DNA of 64,000 nucleotides, taken from contig JARBTQ010000001.1 of the NCBI GenBank assembly GCA_029240075.1, positions 62,001 to 126,000 of the forward strand, written 5' to 3'. The notes beneath the pieces were generated by a model that was not told where the DNA came from, did no database searches, and worked only from the letters and a program-made list of their open reading frames with translations. Positions 8,096-17,722 of this stretch are shown one piece after another; within the stretch, counting starts at the first letter, position 1; each line of letters starts with the position of its first letter. A program made the position numbers and the translations under genes. The DNA is from Chlamydiales bacterium. Lineage in GTDB: Bacteria > Chlamydiota > Chlamydiia > Chlamydiales > JARBTQ01.

Positions 8096-10270
8096 TTAAA
8101 TTGTGGCTTCAGATGGCTCATTAAGATAACTTTTAATCTGTTTTACAACATAGTTCTCATTTTGGAAATGGAAGGATTCACCTTCATGCAATCCTAGCAT
8201 AGCTTGAGCAAATTTTGATTGTACTGACAGAATATTTTTATCAGGGTTAGCATCCCATGGCCCTAATAAGGTATAACGTGTTGTCTGCCCTTGAGCATCT
8301 GTTAACGATACAACGCTACCGACTCCAACTGTATCTGTATTGATGTCTTCACGAGTAAGAATACGTGCTTGCCCTAACTGCTTACCTAAAGTTGCCATTT
8401 CAGCCTGTAAACGGGAACGACGTTCTAACGCGAACTTGAATTCAGAGTTTTCACGTAAGTCTCCTAAGGCACGAGCAGCTTCAATCTCTTTCGCGTTATC
8501 CACCGTTTCCACAGTAGCAATCTGATTAAGGCGCTCTTTAATTTTTTGGTAACCCTCTTCTGTAGTCCAGATAAGAGTTTCTTCTCCTTCCGCTTCTTGC
8601 TTCTTCTTCTTCTTGGCTAATGCTGGATAGACAACTTCAGCTAAAGAATATAGAATTTTAATATCGTGGTCAGATAAAGTTTCACACTTTGTTGCAAGCA
8701 ATAAAAACTCTTCTACTTGACTATAGCTTGATTTTTCTATGATGTTGCGTACAATCGCATATCTATTAGCTGATAAAATAGTATATATTTTACGTGTTAG
8801 CTCCCTATACTTAGCTTGTGATTCAACATTATGCAATAAGATTAAAAAGGATTCAAAAAAATGGGCAACATGCTCATTGTCTTGTAAAGGTACAGGTTGA
8901 GGAGCCATTACTTTTTGAAAATACCATACAAAAGCTGTTGGATAATCTGTTGGGTTATTCAAAAGAGTATTCAAACGCTCTTTCAACTGATTAAGAGTGC
9001 TTACTTGTGACAACTCTTTGAAGATATAGTCGCGCAAGGAGTGGTGTGGTAACAAAAACAAAAGATTTAAGAAAAGTTTATCCCAATCTGTTCGTCTACT
9101 GCGAGCTGTAGTTAATAATTTTTTCTTAAAAGCTGTGATTTCTACATCCTGTATCAACTTATCTAAAGCAGTATGCTGCATAACAATCTTATCAATTTCG
9201 CTATTCTTGTTGCCAGCAACATCATCTTGCAATATGAGCAATTGCACAGTTTGAATTTCTGATAAATTAGGAGTACTTAATTTATTAGTAATCAAAGAAA
9301 GGAAACTGTTTCTAAGATCAACCTGCTTAGTTAACTCAGGAAAATCATAAATGAGATTATAACCTTCTTGAATAAATTGATCCAAACTCTCTACATCTTT
9401 TAGTTTGTTTACTAAACGGGTTTCATGAGATTGCTCTTCAAACCTTAGGCGAAATGGCTGACGAATTGATTCAGGAGTTTCAATACGATTATCTTTTTTC
9501 AATTTTGCGCGTGTCAACTGCCACCACTTGGACCAATCTTTTTCAGGAATAACAACTTCGCAGATTTCATCTTTAATCTCAGCTGCTGTTTTAGGCCCTA
9601 AATCTTGTAGCAACATTTTAATAATAGCAGGGCCATCTTTACGAGCTTCGAGCTCCAAAGCTTCAGGATCACCAAAACGTCTTACTAAAAAGTGAATATC
9701 TGATAGAGGTATGAGGGTTTTAAAAGCATGTTCAAACGCAACTTCTTTACGACCAGATAAATTTTCAAATTCTACAATAATTTGCTCTCGTACTAATGAT
9801 AAATCGACAATTTCACCTGTACCCCATCCTCCATTATGATAAACAAATTTACCTACGTTGAGGTGAGTTAAAAGCTCATAATTTCTGATTGCCCCTTGAA
9901 AAGATTCTTTCTGCTTAAGACCTACTAAACGGATTTTGTCATTGAAGTATTTATCTGTGCTGTATTTTTCTTTTAAATAATCATAAGCAATATCTGCAAG
10001 GTGCTTTGAATTGGTTGTTTGAAGATCTAAAATATATTTGAGAATTTCTCCCTTGATATTGGCTTCTGTAATAGTCTGCCAGAGAGGAAGAGTTAATTCA
10101 ACTTTTTTGCCAAATGGTTCTGCGAATTCTGAGCCTCGAATGATCTGTAAGATTCGTAATAATTCCTTGCTGTCAACTTGGTCGTTAGCGCAATACTCCT
10201 CCCATAATGGCATAAGCTTAGGGTAACGATGCTGACTTATATGCAATTGAAACTCTTCCAAGTAACTCAT
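8096..10270 (-). CDS. greA: Transcription cleavage factor GreA with long chlamydial N-terminal extension
   Basis: The last ~150 of 724 residues are a GreA/GreB domain. It has the coiled-coil part (YQKIKERLNQIATVET, EIEAARALGDLRENSEFKFA with the DLRENSE tip) and an FKBP-like C-terminal part (VGVGSVVSLTDAQGQ, LGLHEGESF). GreA rescues backtracked RNA polymerase by stimulating transcript cleavage; ordinary GreA is about 158 residues. The ~570-residue helical N-terminal extension is also present in Chlamydia GreA of similar length, so it is a phylum trait and not a local fusion. The ribosome site AAGGAAA precedes the ATG. Confidence 0.93.
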   Translation of the reverse strand: MSYLEEFQLHISQHRYPKLMPLWEEYCANDQVDSKELLRILQIIRGSEFAEPFGKKVELTLPLWQTITEANIKGEILKYILDLQTTNSKHLADIAYDYLKEKYSTDKYFNDKIRLVGLKQKESFQGAIRNYELLTHLNVGKFVYHNGGWGTGEIVDLSLVREQIIVEFENLSGRKEVAFEHAFKTLIPLSDIHFLVRRFGDPEALELEARKDGPAIIKMLLQDLGPKTAAEIKDEICEVVIPEKDWSKWWQLTRAKLKKDNRIETPESIRQPFRLRFEEQSHETRLVNKLKDVESLDQFIQEGYNLIYDFPELTKQVDLRNSFLSLITNKLSTPNLSEIQTVQLLILQDDVAGNKNSEIDKIVMQHTALDKLIQDVEITAFKKKLLTTARSRRTDWDKLFLNLLFLLPHHSLRDYIFKELSQVSTLNQLKERLNTLLNNPTDYPTAFVWYFQKVMAPQPVPLQDNEHVAHFFESFLILLHNVESQAKYRELTRKIYTILSANRYAIVRNIIEKSSYSQVEEFLLLATKCETLSDHDIKILYSLAEVVYPALAKKKKKQEAEGEETLIWTTEEGYQKIKERLNQIATVETVDNAKEIEAARALGDLRENSEFKFALERRSRLQAEMATLGKQLGQARILTREDINTDTVGVGSVVSLTDAQGQTTRYTLLGPWDANPDKNILSVQSKFAQAMLGLHEGESFHFQNENYVVKQIKSYLNEPSEATI

Positions 10271-10895
10271 TAGTATTTCCTTAATTTGTTTGTAACAAGG
10301 GTGGCAAACTAGCTTTTTACCTATTCGTGGTTAAAAAACAGATCTAAAAATATCCGTATTATATCGATTTAAGACAAAAAATTTCAATTAAATTTCAAAT
10401 GTTGAATGGTATCGGCAATTAGAGGCGCTTTAATCTTCTGGTAAAATAGGCCTTTTTCCAAAGGTTTTCAAAACGCTTTCCTAGCAAGTTAGCGTATAAA
10501 AACAAATCATCTAAATTCAGTATAAGCTATTTTAAAAGTTAAGATGTGATTTACAATATTAGCTAATTAATGGGTAAGATCCTTAATCTTGTTTCCAATA
10601 GACTAAAAAATCAATAAAGTTATTTGCAAAAAAAATATATGTCCTATATAAAGGGGAACATATTGAGGGTTATTTATGACCCAGTAAAGTAGCCGCAGCT
10701 CGGACAATATAATGAACAAAAGCAATAGCATTGCCTTAAGAAAATACTAATCTTTTTTTTGGCATACTATTTCTTTTTTTAAAGGAAGTAATTAAAAAAC
10801 ATTTTTTATAAATTATAATTCCATACTCTTTCTAAATGGTAAAGAACAAGACACAAATGAAAACAAAATTGAAAAAACATTATATGGGAGTTTAT
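10271..10895. promoter_or_regulatory. Divergent greA/porin upstream region with long porin leader
   Basis: This 625-base gap carries the greA promoter on one side and the porin promoter and leader on the other. A housekeeping-type promoter for the porin is described separately at 10624-10652. Otherwise I see only AT-rich sequence and no RNA gene. Confidence 0.5.
10624..10652 (+). promoter_or_regulatory. Predicted sigma-66-type promoter for the porin gene
   Basis: TTGCAA at 10624-10629 and TATAAA at 10647-10652 are separated by 17 bases, close to the -35/-10 consensus. Transcription would start near 10659 and leave a ~235-base untranslated leader, in keeping with the long leaders of chlamydial major porin genes. 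Prediction by eye only. Confidence 0.5.
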
Positions 10896-12170
10896 ATGAA
10901 GAGACTCAAATTTTTACTTCCTATGGCTTTATTAGCAGCTAATGCTGTTGCCGTTGCTGAAGTACAAAAACAAGACGTTGATGCAGTCAAAAATTATTTA
11001 GAGACTAAGCGCAATGTTTCTTTGAGTGATAAATATGGGGAAGGCAGCCTCACTATTGGTGGGGAAGTAGGTGTCGAATATCACCGCATTACAGAAAAGC
11101 AAGGCAGTGAAAATAGAGTAGGAAACGGCACTCCATTTGACAAAAACGAATATAAAATTGTTCCAAAACTTTGGGCTTCTTACAAATCAGAAACAACATG
11201 GGCTATGGTTGGCTTCAAAATGAAGAACGACATGGGCTGGGATAGAAATAAGAGAAATGGAGCTACCAACTCTAATTTGAATGCTCGTGCTGGTTCTGGT
11301 TCTAATAACAACCTAGGCTTAGAGAAAGCTTACTTTGGAATGAACATTTGTGATGATGATATGTGTCGTCTTGATGTTGAGATTGGTCGTCAAAAATCAA
11401 AAGATCTTTTTGATTCTAAGATCCAATTTGACTCTAACTTTGATGGTGTTTTGCTAAAATTTGCGCGTAATTTCGAAGGTGTAGGCAAAGCTTACTTAAG
11501 AGCAGGCCCAACTCTAATTGACAATTATGTTTCCCACTTTGGTTGGATGGGTGAAGTTGGTTTGACTGATATCATGGATACAGGCTTCTATGCTAAGTAC
11601 TCTATGAACAGTATTACTAAGCGTGGAAAAGATGTTCCTCTTTCAGAAGATTCTAGAGGTAACCCTTTCCTAGATCCTACCGTTAAAGCTGATAAAAATG
11701 CAAAACGTTGGCAATATCGTAACTCCCAAGTTACTTTAGGTTATAGATTCGACCCTGAAATGATTGGAGTGCCTGTTAAAGCTTATGGCGCTTACTTAAT
11801 CAATCATGCAGCTAAAAAGCATGAAGTTTCTAAGAAAAAAGAGAACAAAGCTTGGTACATTGGCGCGATATTTGGGGATGAAAAACTTAACAAAGAAGGC
11901 TCATGGAACGTTGATGTAAATTACCAACATGTTCTTAAGCAAGCAGTCTGTGACTACGATAACCAAGGTATTGGGCACAATAATGCAGATAAAATTCCTT
12001 ACGGCAACACAAACTTTAAAGGTGCTGCTGTAAAAGGTTGTTACGCTATAACTGATAACTTCCATCTTGAAGTTGAAGGGAAAATGGCAAAAGTTGCTAA
12101 GAAAAAAGTTAATGATAACAAATCTCTAAAGCACCGTCACCTTTCAGTTGGCGCTTACTACCGCTTCTAA
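10896..12170 (+). CDS. MOMP-like outer membrane porin
   Basis: From the ATG at 10896, preceded by GGGAG, the 424-residue protein starts with a Sec signal peptide (MKRLKFLLPMALLAANAVAV, cleavage near AEA/AEV). An upstream in-frame ATG at 10836 would bury the signal peptide, so I prefer the later start. The mature part alternates amphipathic strands with loops and ends in ...HLSVGAYYRF, a C-terminal aromatic typical of BAM-inserted barrels. A few cysteines (NICDDDMCRL, QAVCDY, KGCYAI) could form disulfides. Its size and position fit the MOMP/Pom porins that supply the outer membrane of Parachlamydiaceae; the exact subfamily is uncertain. Confidence 0.8.
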   Translation: MKRLKFLLPMALLAANAVAVAEVQKQDVDAVKNYLETKRNVSLSDKYGEGSLTIGGEVGVEYHRITEKQGSENRVGNGTPFDKNEYKIVPKLWASYKSETTWAMVGFKMKNDMGWDRNKRNGATNSNLNARAGSGSNNNLGLEKAYFGMNICDDDMCRLDVEIGRQKSKDLFDSKIQFDSNFDGVLLKFARNFEGVGKAYLRAGPTLIDNYVSHFGWMGEVGLTDIMDTGFYAKYSMNSITKRGKDVPLSEDSRGNPFLDPTVKADKNAKRWQYRNSQVTLGYRFDPEMIGVPVKAYGAYLINHAAKKHEVSKKKENKAWYIGAIFGDEKLNKEGSWNVDVNYQHVLKQAVCDYDNQGIGHNNADKIPYGNTNFKGAAVKGCYAITDNFHLEVEGKMAKVAKKKVNDNKSLKHRHLSVGAYYRF

Positions 12171-12197
12171 TTTTAGCGTTGCTAACTATTTTTTTTC

Positions 12198-12232
12198 AGA
12201 AGCCTGTCATAGAGACAGGCTTCTTTCTTTTA
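12198..12232 (+). terminator. Strong intrinsic terminator after the porin
   Basis: AGAAGCCTGTC and GACAGGCTTCT form a perfect 11-bp stem with a five-base loop (ATAGA), followed by TTCTTTT. It sits 27 bases after the porin stop codon. Confidence 0.9.
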
Positions 12233-12347
12233 GACTCTCTCTTTTCTCTATAAATTTATTTTTCGGTTGATTGCTGTTCCCAATTATGTGAATATATATG
12301 TTTGTTATATTTACTAAATAGCCAACAAGATTCATTGGAGAATTTTT

Positions 12348-13988
12348 ATGTTTGAAGATTACGAGGCCTTTACTCCTAATCAAATTAAGACTCTGGAACA
12401 ATACGTATCTAACACTGATGGTAATATCTTCGTCCTTCACAACCTTCCGGAAGTTATTAAAGGAGCATTATTTTCTCGTTATTCCCGCTCTGCACTTGGA
12501 TTACGTTCCCTCCTTCTAAAAGAGTTCATTGCCAGTGAAGAGCTTGCTTTCGATGCGATTGCAAACCAGACAAGCAATCCAAAGGCCCAGCTTGAAGGAA
12601 TCAAAAAAGCACAAAGTTTTTATGATCGCATTCTTGATGGCTATGGTGATGACTCTATTGCAGAGTTAGGAGGAGCCCACCTAGCTGTTGAATATGTTTC
12701 TATGATTGCTTGTAAAGTAATTGAAGATTGTCGTATTGGAGGATCCCCTTTAGAAAAGTCAACTCGTTACATCTATTTTGACCAAAAAATTCATAATGAG
12801 TACCTTTTCTATCGTGAACCAACGTTAATGATATCAGCCTATAGAGACCTTTATGTCAAGACATGTAACATGTTGTTCGACACCTATAGTGAATTGATTC
12901 CTCCTTTAACCGAGCTAATGGAAGCTAAATTTCCCAAAGAAGAAAATATATCAAAGGCAGCATACACAGCAGCGCTACGTGCTAGAGTTCTAGATTGCTT
13001 AAGGGGCCTTTTACCTGCCAGCACACTAACTAATATGGGTCTTTATGGTAATGGTCGTTTTTTTGAAGGTTTGATCCGCAAATTACATTCTCATAATTTA
13101 GCTGAAATGCAAGATATCGGGAAACAAGCTTTTAATGAGCTTTACAAAGTGATTCCTTCTTTCATTAAAAGAGCTGACTTAACTCATAAACATTATCAAG
13201 GCTTTCAACAATTTCAAGAAGCTACTCAAACTAGCTTAAAACAATTAGCTCAACTATGTTCGCAAGAACCAGAAGAGATTGACTTCAAATCTAAATGTGC
13301 ATACGTCAAATTAGTCAGTTACAATCCCGATGCTGTTGGCAAAGTCGCTGCAAGCCTACTTTACCCTTATTCTAACCAAAGTTTAATGAGTCTAGAGCTT
13401 TATTGTGCACAACTTCCAGAAGATGAACTTACACGAATTTTTGATGCAGCGAGCAGCTATAGGGAAAACCGTCGTCATAAATCACCACGAGCTTTAGAGC
13501 ATGCAGAATTCACCTTTGAAATTGTGGCAGACTTTGGAATCTATCGTGATTTACAAAGGCACCGCACCTTAACTCAAGACCGTCAATTGTTAACTTGTGA
13601 TTACAGTTATTATTTACCACCCGAAATTCTAGGAACTAAAATGGAGCATGCTTACCGCGAAGCCTTAGAGCAAGCTAAGAATGCTTATGATTCGATTGCA
13701 GCTGAACTTCCAGAGGAAGCACAATATGTTGTTCCTATGGCTTACAATATCCGTTGGTATTTCCATATTAACTTGCGCTCTTTGCAATGGTTATGTGAAT
13801 TACGATCAACTCCTGCTGGACATCCTAATTATCGCTTTGTTGCACAAGAGATGGCTCGTCAAGTTTGCCAAGCATTTCCTGTTTTTGAGCGATTTTTAAA
13901 GTTTGTTTGTTTTGACGATAATGAACTAGGACGCTTAGAACAAGAGCAACGCAACGAGGATAAAAAGAAACAAACAACGCAAGAATAA
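12348..13988 (+). CDS. thyX: FAD-dependent thymidylate synthase, doubled ThyX-like form
   Basis: The 546-residue protein is about twice the usual ThyX length (200-250). The N-terminal half has GYGDDSIAELGGAHLAVEYV and a GGSPLEKSTRYIYFD segment like the ThyX serine/arginine motif. The C-terminal half has SYRENRRHKSPRALEHAEFT, LQRHRTLTQDRQL and RSLQWLCELRSTPAGH. ThyX methylates dUMP using methylene-tetrahydrofolate and FADH2; chlamydiae use such a long ThyX instead of ThyA. The canonical RHRxxSxxxxSxR motif is imperfect in both halves. A good ribosome site (GGAGAA) precedes the ATG, and uvrB follows almost directly. Confidence 0.88.
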   Translation: MFEDYEAFTPNQIKTLEQYVSNTDGNIFVLHNLPEVIKGALFSRYSRSALGLRSLLLKEFIASEELAFDAIANQTSNPKAQLEGIKKAQSFYDRILDGYGDDSIAELGGAHLAVEYVSMIACKVIEDCRIGGSPLEKSTRYIYFDQKIHNEYLFYREPTLMISAYRDLYVKTCNMLFDTYSELIPPLTELMEAKFPKEENISKAAYTAALRARVLDCLRGLLPASTLTNMGLYGNGRFFEGLIRKLHSHNLAEMQDIGKQAFNELYKVIPSFIKRADLTHKHYQGFQQFQEATQTSLKQLAQLCSQEPEEIDFKSKCAYVKLVSYNPDAVGKVAASLLYPYSNQSLMSLELYCAQLPEDELTRIFDAASSYRENRRHKSPRALEHAEFTFEIVADFGIYRDLQRHRTLTQDRQLLTCDYSYYLPPEILGTKMEHAYREALEQAKNAYDSIAAELPEEAQYVVPMAYNIRWYFHINLRSLQWLCELRSTPAGHPNYRFVAQEMARQVCQAFPVFERFLKFVCFDDNELGRLEQEQRNEDKKKQTTQE

Positions 13989-14002
13989 ATTTGGATTTCT
14001 AT

Positions 14003-16009
14003 ATGTTTCATTTGAAGACACCATTTCCTCCAAGTGGGGATCAACCTACAGCTATAAAGAGTTTAGTAGCAGGACTAGAACAAGGAAAGCGTGCTCAAGT
14101 GTTACTGGGAATTACAGGTTCTGGTAAAACCTATACAATGGCTAATGTCATAGCAAAAGCACAGATCCCTACATTGATATTAGCTCACAACAAAACATTA
14201 GCAGCTCAATTGTACCAGGAATTCAAGCAATTTTTCCCCAATAATGCTGTTGAATACTTTGTCTCTTATTACGATTACTATCAGCCCGAAGCTTATATTG
14301 CTCGTAGCGATACCTATATTGAAAAGGATATGGCGATCAATGACAAAATTGATCGTCTACGTCTAAGTGCCACACGTTCCCTTTTTGAACGGGATGATGT
14401 TATTATCGTTTCATCAGTTTCATGTATTTATGGCTTAGGCATGCCTGAATATTATAAGGTAATGAATATTGAGTTGAAAGTAGGCCAAAACTATAAACGA
14501 GATGAACTGCTTTTTCATCTAGTTGAAATTCATTATGATCGAAATGATATCGACTTCTCACGTGGAAAATTTAGGGTAAGGGGGGATGTTCTAGAGGTAT
14601 TTCCTGCTTATGAGGAGGATCTTGCTTTACGCCTAGAATTTTTTGATGAAGAATTAGAGCGAATTAGTGAAATTGACCCCTTAACTGGCCATGTGAAAAG
14701 GCGACTTGAAAAAACCGTAATTTATCCTGGTTCTCATCACGTGACTCCAGAGGATGTACGGATGGAAGCGATTCGCAAGATTGAGGCTGAATTGCAAGAC
14801 CGTTCTAAATTTTTTGAGGAAACTTCTAAGCTCTTAGAAAGAGAACGAATCTTACAACGTACTAAATATGATCTTGAAATGTTACGAGAGATGGGTTTTT
14901 GCAATGGCATTGAAAACTACTCTCGCCATTTCGGTAGTCGCCCACCAGGTTCCCCTCCCCCCTGCCTAATCGATTATTTCCCTGAAAACTTCTTAATGAT
15001 TGTTGATGAATCCCATCAAACAATTCCTCAGCTCCATGCCATGGCTAATGGAGATCGCGCACGTAAACAGTCTTTAGTAGAATATGGCTTCCGTCTTCCT
15101 TCTGCTTTTGATAATCGCCCGCTTCGCTTTGAGGAAGTTTATGCACGCATGCGCAAAGTGATTTACGTTTCAGCAACACCTAGCCCATGGGAAGTACAAG
15201 AAGCAGAAGGAGAAGTTGTTGAGCAAATTATACGCCCTACAGGATTACTAGATCCTATTATTGAGGTGAGACCAGCTTCTGGGCAGATTGATGATGCCTT
15301 AGAAGAAATTAGAATTCATACTAAGAAAAAAGGGCGTGTTCTAGTTACGACACTTACTAAAAAGATGTCTGAAGAACTTACTCAATTCTTATTAGAGCTT
15401 AATATCAAAGCGAAGTACTTGCATTCTGATATTGATACATTAGAACGGACCCAAATTATACAGGATCTTCGAAAAGGGGAATTTGAGGTTTTAGTAGGAA
15501 TCAACCTACTTAGGGAGGGTCTTGATATTCCCGAGGTTTCTTTAGTAACTATTCTTGATGCTGATAAGCAAGGCTTTCTACGTAGCAAAACCTCTCTTAT
15601 CCAAACATGTGGACGTGCTGCGCGTAATGCAGAAGGGCGCGTAATCATGTATGCTGATAATGAAACACAGGCTATCAAAGAAACTTTAGAGATCACAAAG
15701 AATCGTCGTAAATTGCAAGAGGAGCATAACAAAAAACATGGCATTACTCCCCGTACAGTTATTAAAGAGATTGGCCCTGACTTAGTTCCACAAAATGAAG
15801 AACCGACTTATGCACCTCCCGGTACACAAGAATTAGTCATGGCGAGTGAAGAGGCTGGTCACTATTTGTCTGAAAAAGAGATTCAATCTAAGATTAAAGA
15901 GTATGAAGCAGAAATGAAAAAAGCCGCCAAAGCGATGAAATTTGAAGAAGCAGCTCGTTATCGAGACTTAATGCACAAATTTCAGCAAATAGCCCTAACG
16001 CTAGGTTAA
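14003..16009 (+). CDS. uvrB: UvrABC excinuclease subunit B
   Basis: The ~668-residue protein is UvrB: Walker A LLGITGSGKTYTMA, beta-hairpin region YFVSYYDYYQPEAY, DEXX-type box IVDESHQ, helicase motifs VSATPSPWE and GINLLREGLDIPEVSL with LIQTCGRAARN. A C-terminal UVR motif (KEYEAEMKKAAKAMKFEEAA) contacts UvrC. UvrB verifies damage after UvrA loading in nucleotide excision repair. I place the start at the ATG at 14003, since MFHLKTPFPPSGDQP aligns with the usual N-terminus; a TTG at 13991 would add four residues. It is probably co-transcribed with thyX. Confidence 0.96.
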   Translation: MFHLKTPFPPSGDQPTAIKSLVAGLEQGKRAQVLLGITGSGKTYTMANVIAKAQIPTLILAHNKTLAAQLYQEFKQFFPNNAVEYFVSYYDYYQPEAYIARSDTYIEKDMAINDKIDRLRLSATRSLFERDDVIIVSSVSCIYGLGMPEYYKVMNIELKVGQNYKRDELLFHLVEIHYDRNDIDFSRGKFRVRGDVLEVFPAYEEDLALRLEFFDEELERISEIDPLTGHVKRRLEKTVIYPGSHHVTPEDVRMEAIRKIEAELQDRSKFFEETSKLLERERILQRTKYDLEMLREMGFCNGIENYSRHFGSRPPGSPPPCLIDYFPENFLMIVDESHQTIPQLHAMANGDRARKQSLVEYGFRLPSAFDNRPLRFEEVYARMRKVIYVSATPSPWEVQEAEGEVVEQIIRPTGLLDPIIEVRPASGQIDDALEEIRIHTKKKGRVLVTTLTKKMSEELTQFLLELNIKAKYLHSDIDTLERTQIIQDLRKGEFEVLVGINLLREGLDIPEVSLVTILDADKQGFLRSKTSLIQTCGRAARNAEGRVIMYADNETQAIKETLEITKNRRKLQEEHNKKHGITPRTVIKEIGPDLVPQNEEPTYAPPGTQELVMASEEAGHYLSEKEIQSKIKEYEAEMKKAAKAMKFEEAARYRDLMHKFQQIALTLG

Positions 16010-16026
16010 GTAGGCAATTGTCAAAC

Positions 16027-16635
16027 CTATTTTTGTAAAATAAGCGTATCTAAGCGGTTGAAATGTGCTATAAACCAATCAACTTTGGACTCTAATTTGT
16101 TCATATATGCTTGTAATTGTTGTCTTTGCATAATATCTGAATTGCTTATCTCTTGCAATTCTGCGGGATAATTTTTGACATAATCTTTTAAAATAGGAAG
16201 ACTTTGATTTATAATGGATCGCCCTTCTGAAGTTTGCCATTCACTCGCAAATTCTCTATGTTGATTTTCAGAAGAGGATATTAGTTGTACTAATGATTCT
16301 AAAACAACATCTAATACGCCTATCTGTTCCTTCCTTAATCTATTTGTGTTAATATTTAGCCCTTGCAATAAGCTTCTCATTTGCCTAAATTGAGGATGAT
16401 TTACAAATAAAGAAATTTCTCTAAAAATAATATTAACCTTATTAAATGATCTATCTTTGGCTATTTCATCTATTTTTTGAAAGGATATTGCTGGAAACTT
16501 CTTTTGACTTTCTCTAAATCTGATTTTCTTTGGGAAAGATTTTACCTTATTATCTGTATCCTTAGATCCAATCCCTATGAAAGATAGCTTTTTTACGTCC
16601 TTAGATTTGGCAGGAATTTTTTCTTTTTTGAACAT
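16027..16635 (-). CDS. Uncharacterised helical protein
   Basis: I do not recognise this ~202-residue protein. It has a basic N-terminus (FKKEKIPAKSKDVKK) followed by predicted helices rich in Gln, Ser and Leu, with no signal peptide or membrane segment. The ATG at 16635 has GGTG upstream; an ATG 18 bases earlier lacks one. It converges on uvrB and is divergent from pgeF. The charged N-terminus and lack of known domains are compatible with a secreted effector, but nothing shows this. Confidence 0.6.
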   Translation of the reverse strand: MFKKEKIPAKSKDVKKLSFIGIGSKDTDNKVKSFPKKIRFRESQKKFPAISFQKIDEIAKDRSFNKVNIIFREISLFVNHPQFRQMRSLLQGLNINTNRLRKEQIGVLDVVLESLVQLISSSENQHREFASEWQTSEGRSIINQSLPILKDYVKNYPAELQEISNSDIMQRQQLQAYMNKLESKVDWFIAHFNRLDTLILQK

Positions 16636-16713
16636 AAAGCACACCAATAACATTTATTAACTAAACTAATAAATAAAGATAAATAAAATAAAAATCAAAA
16701 AAAACAATTTAAA

Positions 16714-17472
16714 ATGATAGAAAAAAAATTAAACGATACTATTAAATGGTTGGAATTTAATCTTCTGCAAGGCATACCAAACTTAAAACATGGTGTATTT
16801 CTTCGACATGGAGGAATAAGTCCCATTCCATATAGTGGCTTAAATGTGGGCCTCCATACAGGGGATGATATAAAAACCGTTATTTACAATCGAAGTCTAA
16901 TTGAAAATATTGTTCAATCAAAGCTTTCTATATACTTAGAGCAATTACATGGAATAAATATTATTCCTATTGATAAAACCAATGCTCAGGAATCGCTGCA
17001 AGGAGATGGGTTAATAACTGAGCAAAATAACATAGCGCTGGTTATACAACATGCAGATTGTCAAGCTGCTATTTTTTACGATCCAGTGAACCACGTAATA
17101 GCAAATATTCATTGTGGTTGGAAAGGAAACGTACAAAATATTTATGCGAAGACAATTGAAAAAATGGGAAAAATCTATGGATCGCTCCCTCAAAATCTTT
17201 TAGTCTGCATTTCCCCTAGTCTTGGCCCAGAAGCCTCTGAATTTATAAATTATAAGAGAGAATTCCCTGAATATTTGTGGAAATATCAAGTAAAACCTTT
17301 TTACTTTGACTTATGGGAAGCAAGTAAGCAGCAACTGATGGACAGTGGGGTTCTTCCCGAGCATATTGAAATTGCTCAATTGTGCACTTACAGCGATGTT
17401 CATAATTTTTACTCCTATCGGCGCGATAAAGTTACGGGACGTCATGCTACTGTTGTCATGCTAAAAAAATAA
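16714..17472 (+). CDS. pgeF: Laccase-domain protein (PgeF/YfiH family)
   Basis: The 252-residue protein has the full motif set of the multicopper-oxidase-like YfiH family: LNVGLHTGDD, the metal histidine in QLHGINI, the cysteine in QHADCQAAIF and the histidine in NIHCGWKGNVQN, then SPSLGPEASEF. Members hydrolyse purine nucleosides or remove wrongly incorporated L-Ser from peptidoglycan precursors (PgeF). Which role applies in a chlamydia is unclear. It is monocistronic, between an unknown gene and an F-box gene. Confidence 0.88.
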   Translation: MIEKKLNDTIKWLEFNLLQGIPNLKHGVFLRHGGISPIPYSGLNVGLHTGDDIKTVIYNRSLIENIVQSKLSIYLEQLHGINIIPIDKTNAQESLQGDGLITEQNNIALVIQHADCQAAIFYDPVNHVIANIHCGWKGNVQNIYAKTIEKMGKIYGSLPQNLLVCISPSLGPEASEFINYKREFPEYLWKYQVKPFYFDLWEASKQQLMDSGVLPEHIEIAQLCTYSDVHNFYSYRRDKVTGRHATVVMLKK

Positions 17473-17722
17473 TATAAATTATTTAACTCTAATAATAAAT
17501 TACAAGAGAAGAGATATTAAATTAGAGATGATCTAAGGAAAACTATTCAAGAATATAAATTCTACCGTGCAGTCCAATAAATTCCAAAACATACTTAAGA
17601 ATTATCTTTGAATATTTTTATTAAAGTTAATGCTTTATCAAAATATACAAGCTATTTTATCATTAATTATTGTTTATAATCTTTAAATTATTAGTTATCA
17701 AAAATTCCAAAAAGTCAATAAC

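Noticed and set aside
10836-10895. 20-codon N-terminal extension of the porin
   Set aside because: It would place 20 mostly basic residues before a textbook signal peptide; the ATG at 10896 has a better ribosome site.
15382-15744. 120-residue open frame on the minus strand
   Set aside because: Antisense to uvrB helicase motifs; no ribosome site or protein-like pattern.
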